A DNA stretch of 64,000 nt, from assembly GCA_913775095.1 (NCBI GenBank), contig CAJYIW010000006.1, positions 1 through 64,000 of the forward strand, read 5' to 3'. The notes under the pieces are model-generated. The model searched no databases, was not told where the DNA came from, and worked only from the letters and a program-made list of their open reading frames with translations. Position 1 is the first letter of the stretch, and the number at the start of each line of letters is the position of its first letter. The DNA comes from an uncultured Siphonobacter sp. Lineage in GTDB: Bacteria; Bacteroidota; Bacteroidia; Cytophagales; Spirosomataceae. Below, one piece after another: positions 1 through 7,962 of this stretch. The position numbers and the translations under genes were made by a program.

Positions 1-9
1 AGGCATCGT

Positions 10-1068
10 TCATAGCTGATAGACCACGGCATTGATATGCATGCCTGCCCCCACGGAAGCCAACAGAATAAGATCATTGGGATGTAGCTGATAGTGCTCT
101 AGTTCACCCGTAAGAACCTGATGAAGCAGCGTAGGGATGGTAGCCACTGAGCTATTCCCCATCCAGCTGATATTCATGGGCATAACATAATCCGGAGGCG
201 TTTTTCCGTACAAGGTATAGAACTCCCGGAGAATGGCTTCGTCCATTTTCTCATTCGCCTGATGAATAAAAATCATTTTTAATTCATCAATGGATCTTCC
301 GCTTGCATCGAGGCATTTTTTCATGGCTGGAGGTACTTCCCGCAGGGCATATTCATAAACCTTATGGCCTTTCATTTTAATAAACAAGGGAGACTCTTCT
401 GAACCATCGTTTGCTTGCTGAGAATAAATAAAAGAAGCTTCGGTTTGCGTATCCGAGCGGGCGATACTGTTCAAAAAACCACGCTTAGAATCCGTTTTAG
501 TTAAAATACAGGCTCCAGCTCCATCAGCAAAAATCATAGCATCCCGATCACTCGCATCGATCACGCGGGAAAGGGTCTCCGTTCCGATCACTAAAATGCT
601 CGAAGCTGCTCCACTGCGAATAGCCTGATCAGCCTGCATCAGAGCCAAAAGCAAGCCGGGGCAACCGAAAATAAGATCATAGGCTATGCAATAAGGGTTT
701 TTAATTCCCAAGCCCTGCTTGATGCGGGCGGCCAGAGACGGAACCTGATCCCGGGGAGCCCCTTTATGGGCCATATCTCCGTAATTATGAGCGACAATGA
801 TTTGATCAAGACTCTCCGGGTTGAGCTGAGCTTGATCAAGAGCCCCTCTTGCGGCCTCCAGCCCCATCATAGATGCCGTTATGCCCGGGGCCGCGTAACG
901 GCGTTGCTGAATACCCGTGATTGCTGCAAATTTTCTGATGGTCGTTTCAGTGGGATGAGATACCGGGGTTTGATCAGGGTTATAAAACTGGGAAGAAAGA
1001 AAATCTTCATTCGGAATTGCAAGCGTCGGAATGTAGGCACCAGTGCCCGTAATAAAGGATCGAATCAT
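10..1068 (-). CDS. 3-oxoacyl-ACP synthase III (FabH/KAS III-like) family protein
   Basis: Thiolase-fold ketoacyl synthase, about 352 residues, slightly longer than typical FabH (about 320). The three KAS III catalytic residues are visible: Cys in FGCPGL, His in FIHQANEKM and Asn in MNISWMGNSS. The glycine-rich end (SVGAGMHINA) is also family-like. The ATG at 1068 (MIRSFITGTG) is chosen because the only upstream in-frame start is a TTG and the protein family begins with this strand. It sits alone here, with no acyl carrier protein or other fatty-acid gene in view, and the stop codon is only 10 bases from the window edge. It may condense a specialised acyl substrate (secondary lipid or polyketide priming) rather than being the housekeeping FabH; that part is inference. 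Confidence 0.85.
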   Translation of the reverse strand: MIRSFITGTGAYIPTLAIPNEDFLSSQFYNPDQTPVSHPTETTIRKFAAITGIQQRRYAAPGITASMMGLEAARGALDQAQLNPESLDQIIVAHNYGDMAHKGAPRDQVPSLAARIKQGLGIKNPYCIAYDLIFGCPGLLLALMQADQAIRSGAASSILVIGTETLSRVIDASDRDAMIFADGAGACILTKTDSKRGFLNSIARSDTQTEASFIYSQQANDGSEESPLFIKMKGHKVYEYALREVPPAMKKCLDASGRSIDELKMIFIHQANEKMDEAILREFYTLYGKTPPDYVMPMNISWMGNSSVATIPTLLHQVLTGELEHYQLHPNDLILLASVGAGMHINAVVYQL

Positions 1069-1973
1069 AAAAAATATCCCTTGGGTCCCTACAGGCAATA
1101 GGCAGAAGGAGCGTCGGAAATGTCAATAGTGAGAAAAGAGTTCGGCACTGAAACAAACTTCATTCAAGTCGAACATTGAATAACCAAAGGAGGTAAGCCG
1201 TAGATGATTTAGCTTGCGAGCTATGAAGTCGATGTATATAAATATATCAGGTATATGGGATAAATCCTAATCCATCAGGTGAATTATGGAAAGGATGCTT
1301 ATACCAACCGTGCTATCAGGTTGGAAGTAGCCAAAGGCTAGGGCATTGGATCCTTAGCCTTTCGTAATGCAGTTAAGCCGGAATGATTAAAGCAAAGACT
1401 CTTTTTTTAGCCAATAGGGCCTTTTTGTTTACTTTCTTTTCCTGGCACTGCCTGAGCTGCCGGGCATTACTAAACTTAATTGACCCTATAATTTAAGCGG
1501 TAGCTCTATCAGTTTACAGAAAATCGTTTGTAGAATGCCATGAAACTAGTTTTAAAATAACTTCGAAAAAACATAAGTGGAAAATGAATTTGCTGCATTA
1601 ATATTCCTAACAATGATTTTGGAACATCAAGTAGTTATACTGATCCTGCGAATGATTGCGAAATTAGAGTAAATGGGTTTATTCACCTGGTCGGATGATC
1701 TGATGGTACAAATCGTCCCAGTAGATTCACGCCTGTACTATTGCCTGTAAACTCGGAACATCATCCAGTTCCTGGGAAATACCCATCTACTATCCAGGGT
1801 ATGATTAAATAACTAGTGATACCTATGGTTTACCTAACCCTTTTTTTGTTCAACTGTCCCTAATCTTCCATTTTACACCCGGCGGGAATAAATACCACTT
1901 AACTATCCTTTGGCAACATCCTTGCAAAACAAATAGGTGGCAGGGATGTTGATGTAGTACTAAAAATAAGGAT
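1069..1973. other. Long intergenic region with a possible decayed coding fragment
   Basis: About 900 bases with no convincing intact gene. The left part carries divergent upstream sequence of the FabH-like gene and is moderately AT-rich. On the plus strand, 1588-1812 is one frame interrupted by a single TGA at 1696-1698. It reads as plausible protein text with many Pro, Ser and Thr residues (for example SDGTNRPSRFTP), but has no start codon and no family I recognise. It may be a gene remnant or chance. The last 100 bases before 1974 should contain the promoter of the BCCT transporter; I saw no clear -33/-7 pair there. Confidence 0.4.
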
Positions 1974-3992
1974 ATGAGCCGACTGCAACAGCTATTCTCC
2001 CAATCTACTTTCAATAAGGGAATTCTTATTCCCAGTTTGATTTTTATATTTTCCGTTACGTTCATTGCCAGCTTTTTTCCAAACCTGGCGGCCACGCTAC
2101 TGGGACATACTCAGGACTGGATCTTCGTCAATCTGAACTGGGTATATATCTGGTCCGTTACCCTTTTCGTGTTTTTCCTGCTGGCACTGGTGTTCAGTAA
2201 ATACGGCTCCATCACCCTTGGCGATGATGATTCCGTACCGGAGTATTCTTTTTTTTCCTGGATGTCCATGCTTTTTGCCGCGGGCATGGGCATTGGCCTG
2301 ATGTACTTTGGCGTTTCGGAGCCCATTTCCCATTTCTCTGACCCCACTTTTGCGGAGCTAAGCGAAGTACAGCGGGCCAAAGACGCTCAGTTACATACCT
2401 TTTTTCACTGGGGGATTCACGCCTGGGCCATTTATGGTGTAGTGGGTTTATCGCTGGCTTATTTTACGTATCGCTACAAATTACCGCTTTCGCTACGCAG
2501 TTGTTTTTACCCCCTGTTAAAGAATCGGATCAACAGTAAAGCCGGGGATGCCATCGACACCTTTGCTTTATGCAGTACCTTCTTTGGCATCACGACCACG
2601 CTGGGTTTCGGCGTGGTTCAACTCAACGCGGGTCTCATTGAAGTAGGGCTGATTGATGGAAAAGGATTTGGATATCAGGTTGCTATTGTAGTCGTGATTA
2701 TGGCCGTCTCCATTTTTTCGGCTACTTCCGGCGTAAGCAAAGGTGTCAAATTTTTAAGTCAGCTCAATATCATTGCCGCGATTGTGCTGCTCCTGTTTAT
2801 CCTGTGTTTCGGGCCAACGGTTTTCTTACTGGGTTCATTCTCGGAAGGACTGGGGTATTACCTGCATGAGTTTCTCAGCCTGACCTTCAACACCTACGCG
2901 TATGAACCCGAGAATCAGCCCTGGTTTTTTCAGTGGACTATTCTCTACTGGGCCTGGTGGATTTCCTGGGCTCCTTACGTAGGCCTGTTCATTGCCAGCA
3001 TATCCAAAGGACGGACCATCCGGGAATTCATCACGGCGGTATTGCTGATTCCTACCCTTTTTAACTTTTTCTGGATGAGCATCTTTGGCAATACGGCTAC
3101 CTGGCTGGATCGGGGTATCGCTCAGGGCTCCCTATCCGCTATGGCTGGTCAGGCAGACGCGTTGCTGTTCAAATTTCTGGACTATTTCCCGGCTCCGGGT
3201 ATCAGTAGCTCACTTTGTATTTTTATCATTTTCATCTTTTTTGTGACCTCCGCCGATTCAGGAATTCTGGTTATGAATAACATTTCTACCAATAATTCGG
3301 CCAAATCTCCCAAGTGGCAGCTCATTGGCTGGGGGATTTTACTGGGTCTTCTGGCCCTGTTGTTACTCAATGCCGGAGGATTGCAATCCTTGCAAACCAT
3401 GACGCTGATTACGGCTCTCCCCTTTGCGATAATCATGCTGTTGTTCTGCTACAGTCTGATTCAGGGACTGATCGTTGATAATTATTACTACACCAAAGGC
3501 TTTTCACCAGCCGTAACCCACTGGTCGGGGGAGTTCTGGAAAGAACGCCTGCAACGAATTCTGTCCCAGAAAGATCAGAAGTACGTGGAAAACTTTATCC
3601 GGGAGACGGCCATCCCCGCTTTGCAGGAACTGGAAACGGAGTTTAACCAGAAGGGCATAACGGCTACGCTGGAAGTCATCCGGGAAGCCACCGATGTAGT
3701 CTTAAGCATCAAACATGAATCCATCGAGGATTTTAAATACGGCATTCGCTGTGAATCCCGAGTGGTTTCGAATTTTCTCGTCAATGAAGAAAATATTCCC
3801 AACGTAACCGGGGAAAAATCCTACATTCCTAAAACCTATTTTGGCGACAACCGACTCGGGTACAACATCGAATACTTCACGCAGCGGGAAATCATTGCTG
3901 ACGTGCTAAAACAGTACGAGCGGTTTCTGGAATTATCCTCCGAGGTTAAGAATGAAATATTTACGGATATTACGCTCAGACGCCAGGAATAA
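1974..3992 (+). CDS. BCCT family transporter (choline/glycine betaine, BetT-like)
   Basis: 672-residue inner-membrane carrier of the betaine-carnitine-choline family, which imports quaternary-ammonium osmolytes using Na+ or H+ gradients. Diagnostic sequence: MGIGLMYFGVSEP at about 105-117 and the tryptophan-rich TM8 box WTILYWAWWISWAP at about 321-334. About twelve hydrophobic segments run to about residue 515. They are followed by a long hydrophilic tail (about 520-672), as in E. coli BetT (677 residues), where the C-terminal domain senses osmolarity. Length and tail both favour the BetT subgroup. Substrate specificity cannot be read with certainty. No choline oxidation genes (betA/betB) lie nearby, so betaine or choline uptake as an osmoprotectant is the likely role. 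A strong hairpin follows the stop. Confidence 0.9.
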   Translation: MSRLQQLFSQSTFNKGILIPSLIFIFSVTFIASFFPNLAATLLGHTQDWIFVNLNWVYIWSVTLFVFFLLALVFSKYGSITLGDDDSVPEYSFFSWMSMLFAAGMGIGLMYFGVSEPISHFSDPTFAELSEVQRAKDAQLHTFFHWGIHAWAIYGVVGLSLAYFTYRYKLPLSLRSCFYPLLKNRINSKAGDAIDTFALCSTFFGITTTLGFGVVQLNAGLIEVGLIDGKGFGYQVAIVVVIMAVSIFSATSGVSKGVKFLSQLNIIAAIVLLLFILCFGPTVFLLGSFSEGLGYYLHEFLSLTFNTYAYEPENQPWFFQWTILYWAWWISWAPYVGLFIASISKGRTIREFITAVLLIPTLFNFFWMSIFGNTATWLDRGIAQGSLSAMAGQADALLFKFLDYFPAPGISSSLCIFIIFIFFVTSADSGILVMNNISTNNSAKSPKWQLIGWGILLGLLALLLLNAGGLQSLQTMTLITALPFAIIMLLFCYSLIQGLIVDNYYYTKGFSPAVTHWSGEFWKERLQRILSQKDQKYVENFIRETAIPALQELETEFNQKGITATLEVIREATDVVLSIKHESIEDFKYGIRCESRVVSNFLVNEENIPNVTGEKSYIPKTYFGDNRLGYNIEYFTQREIIADVLKQYERFLELSSEVKNEIFTDITLRRQE

Positions 3993-4050
3993 GGATTCGT
4001 TTGCTGAATGGTGGATGGCTTTCTATTATCTCATCCCCGTGTAAATGCTT

Positions 4051-4101
4051 AAAGAACGGGAAGAGATGCCATAGGTTTTGTGGGATCTCTTCCCGTTCTT
4101 T
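4051..4101 (+). terminator. Hairpin after the BCCT gene
   Basis: A perfect 17-base inverted repeat, AAAGAACGGGAAGAGAT at 4051-4067 with its complement at 4085-4101, separated by 17 bases. It lies 58 bases after the transporter stop. It overlaps the first codons of the longest open frame of the next gene (from 4078), which argues that the next gene starts further down, at 4132. Confidence 0.75.
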
Positions 4102-4131
4102 GGCCCGTTGCTATTCAGCAACGGAACCCCT

Positions 4132-4902
4132 ATGGAAACCATTCTACTTACGCTGCGGGAGCGAAACGCTCTGCTTTACTGGTTTGGACTGATCTGTCTG
4201 GTCGGTTTTATCGTCTGCCTGGTGCTGACCCAGACGACCCATCGACAGGTTCTGGGCATTAATGCTTTCGTCAAGCCCGCCAAGTTCTTCCTCTCCATCT
4301 GGCTTTTTTCCTGGACCATGGGCTGGTACAGCGGCTACTTAACCCAGAAGCCTCAGGTCGTTCTCTACAGCTGGGTCGTAATCATTACGATGGTGATCGA
4401 ACTGGTCATCATCACCGGACAGGCCGCTCAGGGCAAATTATCCCATTTTAATGTCAGTACTCCTCTGGATGGGATTCTGTTCTCAACCATGGGCGTGGCC
4501 ATTACCATTTCTACGCTCTGGACTGGTTACATAGGATTGCTATTTTTCGGTCAGCATCACACCGTTACGGATCCGGCTTACCTGTGGGGCATTCGGCTGG
4601 GCATCCTGCTGTTTGTGATCTTTGCTTTTCAGGGCGGACTCATGGGAGCCCGGCTTAGTCATACCGTAGGAGCCGCCGATGGCGGGTTGGGCTTACCCGC
4701 TCTCAACTGGAGCCGACAAAACGGGGACCTGCGGATCGCTCACTTCTTTGGGATGCACGCCCTTCAGATTTTACCCCTGCTCGGCTATTTCCTGACTCAC
4801 CGCCCTTCCGTGATTATTGGTTTATCCATTACTTACTTTCTGCTGACTACCCTGGTGCTGATTCAGGCTTTGTATGGCCGGTCGCTTTTGGGCAACTTCT
4901 AG
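4132..4902 (+). CDS. Conserved multi-pass membrane protein, function unknown
   Basis: About 256 residues with roughly seven hydrophobic segments. It begins METILLTLRERNALLYW and has polar loops containing KPAKFFLS, FFGQHHTVTDP and a glycine-rich GAADGGLGLPALNWSRQNGDLR stretch before a His-rich helix (RIAHFFGMHALQ). The pattern resembles a widespread hypothetical membrane family in environmental bacteria, but I cannot assign a function. An alternative ATG at 4078 is unlikely because it lies within the preceding terminator hairpin. The next gene is a very small membrane protein about 120 bases downstream, possibly in the same transcript. The conserved His residues in the sixth segment could bind a metal or heme; that is only a guess. 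Confidence 0.7.
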   Translation: METILLTLRERNALLYWFGLICLVGFIVCLVLTQTTHRQVLGINAFVKPAKFFLSIWLFSWTMGWYSGYLTQKPQVVLYSWVVIITMVIELVIITGQAAQGKLSHFNVSTPLDGILFSTMGVAITISTLWTGYIGLLFFGQHHTVTDPAYLWGIRLGILLFVIFAFQGGLMGARLSHTVGAADGGLGLPALNWSRQNGDLRIAHFFGMHALQILPLLGYFLTHRPSVIIGLSITYFLLTTLVLIQALYGRSLLGNF

Positions 4903-5023
4903 AGCGTAGTGGAGTCCAAACCTTAACCCTGTCATCCCTCAGGCTAAGCCGCTTAACCCTTTGGTCTTGCTGATTATCCGGAATTTAGCTAGCTTTTACA
5001 CCCCTCATAAACCTGATACATCT

Positions 5024-5176
5024 ATGGCAATCGCTCTATTCACGTTCGGACTGATTTACGTATGGTACGGTTATAAAGCCGAGAAAGTTAACCCGAATAA
5101 CCCGGACTATACCAAGGCTCTGGTAGCCACGCTTTTCTGGCCTTTCTCACTCTTCATCAAGCGATATAACTCCTAG
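5024..5176 (+). CDS. Small membrane protein, 50 residues
   Basis: Starts MAIALFTFGLIYVWYGYKA, followed by a hydrophilic loop (EKVNPNNPDYTKAL) and a second hydrophobic stretch (VATLFWPFSLFIKRY). This is a two-helix hairpin topology typical of small inner-membrane proteins. The frame is open from 4961, but the upstream extension is low in hydrophobic order and the ATG at 5024 fits better. No family is recognised. It is followed 57 bases later by a clean hairpin terminator, which supports a real transcript end here. Confidence 0.55.
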   Translation: MAIALFTFGLIYVWYGYKAEKVNPNNPDYTKALVATLFWPFSLFIKRYNS

Positions 5177-5233
5177 CTTTCATACGGGTAAACATCGGCT
5201 GACGCCATTTTTAACTCATTCGTATTCAACATA

Positions 5234-5274
5234 CGAAGGTCCTGAATTACTTTTAATGCGGTTCAGGACCTTCG
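5234..5274 (+). terminator. Hairpin terminator
   Basis: Inverted repeat CGAAGGTCCTGAA (5234-5246) with its exact complement at 5262-5274 and a 15-base loop. It closes the transcript of the two membrane-protein genes to its left. No long T-run follows, so termination strength is uncertain. Confidence 0.65.
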
Positions 5275-5450
5275 CTTATCAGGACTTCCGGGTTCCGTTC
5301 CCATTCCCGGATAGAACCACTGGAACACTTTTATAAGCCTATCCCGTCGGGGACTCATGAGCTAATGGTACACCTGCACGGATACTATCCATCCGGTGAT
5401 TGCTTCCCCATTACTCACTATAACTACTTAAGTTTAATACTTCTATCGGT

Positions 5451-6965
5451 ATGAGTCCACAACCCCGGCAAACCATTGCCATTATTGGGGCTGGTGCCAG
5501 CGGCGTAAGCTGTCTGATCCAGCTTGTTTTTAAACACATCATACGCCGCTCCTCCACTCCCCTTTCTCTGCTGCTTTTTGAACGCAAGGAAGAATTTGGC
5601 CCTGGTCTGGCTTACGGAACGGGCCAGGAAGGTCACCTGCTCAACACCAAGGCCGGACTGATGGGAATCATGCCCGGCGAGCGTCTGCATTTTGTTCACT
5701 GGATGCAGGATAACCGGGCCATGATTGAGGAAGAATATCCGGATGTTGACATTCACGAGGATGCCTATCCCCCCCGAATGCTTTACGGAAGTTATGTAAA
5801 AGATATGCTGGGCTTCTACCGAAAGCTGGCGGCTGAGCATGACATCGCTATCGAACAGATACCGGAAGAAATCGTTGACATGGAGCTATCTGAAGACCGA
5901 ACCTTACAGCTAAGTACTTCTGAAGGAAATACATTTTCCGGCCAGTACGCCATTTTAGCCACGGGAAATCCAGCTCCCTCGGCTTTTCAGGAATTCGAGG
6001 ATGTTCCAGCCTTTCTCATGTCGCCCTGGCCGAGTAAAGCCTTACTGGAAACTATTCAGGATAAACATGCATCGGTTAGCATTGTGGGCAGTAGCCTCAC
6101 CGCCATTGATGCTCTGATTACGCTGATTAACAATGGCCACACCGGCCCCATCAGTTTTTTCTCGAAAACGGGCCAGCTGCCCCGGGTTCAATCCCCTACC
6201 GAGGTCGACGTTGATCGCCAGCATCTGACCTTACCTAACATCCGCCAGCTGATTCGTGAGCAGGCCCGGGCCTTACGGGTAACGGACCTGATTCGGTTGT
6301 TCAGAAAGGAAGCCGAGGAACAACTGGGCTACAAACCCGACTGGTCCCGCGATGAAAGGGCTGAAAAAGATGCTCTTACGCTTTTGCAGGAAGATATTGT
6401 ACTAGCCCGGGAGGGCAGTAGTGTCTATCAGAACATTCTGTACGACATGCGGGAAGAAATTTACGACATCTGGCAACTGCTACCCGTCGATCAGAAGCTT
6501 TTATTCCTCCAATGGGTTACTCCTTTCTTCAGTATCAATCGGCATGCCATACCCCTAGTAAACGGAGAGAAGATTGCTCATTTACTCGAATCGGGTCAGC
6601 TACGCATGACGGGGCTTAGTAAAGACCTGAGCTGGGACGGTCAGAGGTTTTTATTACACCAGCAGGATGGGTCCGTTGACTACGCCGATTACGTGGTAAA
6701 TGCCGCTGGCCCTGCCACAAAAATCGACCAGATGACCGATCAGCCGCTGCTTCAGAAGCTACTCGAAAGAGGCTACGTTCAGGCTTACGGAGCGGGAGGA
6801 CTGGAGGTAGACCTCCGAACGCTTCGGGTGAAATCAAAACAGAAAGAGGTTCCGATGTATGCCCTCGGACAACCGTTATCCGGCATCCAGCACGAAGTTA
6901 ATTCGTTGTGGTTTAATGTCGAGCAGGCGGATTTACTTACCAATCACCTGCTTGAACAACTATAG
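5451..6965 (+). CDS. FAD/NAD(P)-binding protein (NAD_binding_9 type)
   Basis: 504 residues with an N-terminal Rossmann dinucleotide motif GAGASG at 13-18 inside IAIIGAGASGVSC. A second nucleotide motif follows in the middle (SIVGSSLTAIDAL) and a closing flavin motif near the C-terminus (VVNAAGPATK). This is the layout of the family annotated FAD/NAD(P)-binding protein with a NAD_binding_9 domain, soluble oxidoreductases whose substrates are mostly unknown. There is no signal peptide. The gene ends 3 bases before the next start, so it forms a two-gene operon with an AEC-type permease; the pair may handle the same small organic acid, which is inference from context only. Confidence 0.8.
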   Translation: MSPQPRQTIAIIGAGASGVSCLIQLVFKHIIRRSSTPLSLLLFERKEEFGPGLAYGTGQEGHLLNTKAGLMGIMPGERLHFVHWMQDNRAMIEEEYPDVDIHEDAYPPRMLYGSYVKDMLGFYRKLAAEHDIAIEQIPEEIVDMELSEDRTLQLSTSEGNTFSGQYAILATGNPAPSAFQEFEDVPAFLMSPWPSKALLETIQDKHASVSIVGSSLTAIDALITLINNGHTGPISFFSKTGQLPRVQSPTEVDVDRQHLTLPNIRQLIREQARALRVTDLIRLFRKEAEEQLGYKPDWSRDERAEKDALTLLQEDIVLAREGSSVYQNILYDMREEIYDIWQLLPVDQKLLFLQWVTPFFSINRHAIPLVNGEKIAHLLESGQLRMTGLSKDLSWDGQRFLLHQQDGSVDYADYVVNAAGPATKIDQMTDQPLLQKLLERGYVQAYGAGGLEVDLRTLRVKSKQKEVPMYALGQPLSGIQHEVNSLWFNVEQADLLTNHLLEQL

Positions 6966-6968
6966 CCT

Positions 6969-7886
6969 ATGGAAATTATACCAGCTCTGGTTAGTAAAGT
7001 CTTACCCCTCTACGGATTTATTATTCTGGGATTCTTTGCCGCCCGAAAGTGGAATCTGAAAAGCAAGTGGATTTCAAAAGTTTTGCTATATGGGCTTATT
7101 CCGCTCGTCATCATAGAAAATCTTCTGAAAGCCGACCTGGCTGAAACGGCAGTCATTGGAGCTATCGTTTTTCTGCTGGCCGCCCTGATGAACCTGCCCG
7201 CGATGCTGGCCAGCCGATGGTTTGCTCCGGATATGAACGGGAACATGCTGAAGTGCAGCTATTCTTATTACAACATTGGCTGGTTCGGTATACCAGTGGG
7301 GATGGCTCTTTTTGGCGAAGCCCAGATGCCCCTGATCATCAGTGCCTACGTTGGGAATGCTCTGTACGGCGATACGGTCTGTTATTATCTGATGTCCAAG
7401 ACCAATGATGAGTCGCCGGGCAAGGCTCTGGCAAACGTATTTAAAATTCCGGCCATTTACGCCTGTGCTCTCGCCGTTATTTTAAATCTGATGGGAGTAG
7501 AGTTTCCCGAAAGCCTGGAGGTAGTCGGGGACGTAGTAAGCTGGACCATTTCTACTTCAGGAATGTTACTGATCGGTATAACGCTGGCAGATATTAATTT
7601 CAGGGAAGTGGCGTATCTCGTCTTCGCTAAATTACTGGCCTTACGATACGTGGCAGGGGCGGTGATCCTCGTTGGACTTGTGTTGCTGGAGAAAGTCCTG
7701 ATTGGCAAACTGGACGAAGATCAGTCCAATCTCATGATCCTGCTCTTAAGCTTTCCGATTGCCGCCAATCTGGTTGTGTTCGCTACCAATCTGGATACCG
7801 AGAAGGAAAATTCAGCTCTGATGGTGGGCTTATCGTCCATCGCTTCGCTTCTGCTGGTTCCCTTGCTTGCTTTGATTTTATTCTAG
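6969..7886 (+). CDS. AEC (auxin efflux carrier) family permease
   Basis: 305 residues made of about ten hydrophobic segments in two halves. The start is MEIIPALVSKVLPLYGFIIL, and the polar kink region YNIGWFGIPVGMALFG carries the family-type asparagine/glycine pattern. It corresponds to PF03547 membrane transport proteins, which in bacteria export or take up organic acids such as malate or malonate. It starts 3 bases after the stop of the FAD/NAD(P)-binding gene and is almost certainly co-transcribed with it. A bidirectional terminator separates it from the convergent glycosidase gene. Confidence 0.85.
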   Translation: MEIIPALVSKVLPLYGFIILGFFAARKWNLKSKWISKVLLYGLIPLVIIENLLKADLAETAVIGAIVFLLAALMNLPAMLASRWFAPDMNGNMLKCSYSYYNIGWFGIPVGMALFGEAQMPLIISAYVGNALYGDTVCYYLMSKTNDESPGKALANVFKIPAIYACALAVILNLMGVEFPESLEVVGDVVSWTISTSGMLLIGITLADINFREVAYLVFAKLLALRYVAGAVILVGLVLLEKVLIGKLDEDQSNLMILLLSFPIAANLVVFATNLDTEKENSALMVGLSSIASLLLVPLLALILF

Positions 7887-7915
7887 TATAAGGTAGTTAA
7901 TAGATGAACCCATAG

Positions 7916-7952
7916 AAAAAGGGCCTGCCCGCGTAATGCGGACAGGCCCTTT
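7916..7952. terminator. Bidirectional hairpin terminator
   Basis: AAAGGGCCTG..CCGC followed by a short GTAAT loop and the near-perfect complement ending CAGGCCCTTT, with A-rich sequence before and T-rich sequence after. It lies between two convergent genes (AEC permease on plus, GH63-like glycosidase on minus) and can serve both. Confidence 0.75.
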
Positions 7953-7962
7953 CTGTTTTCAG

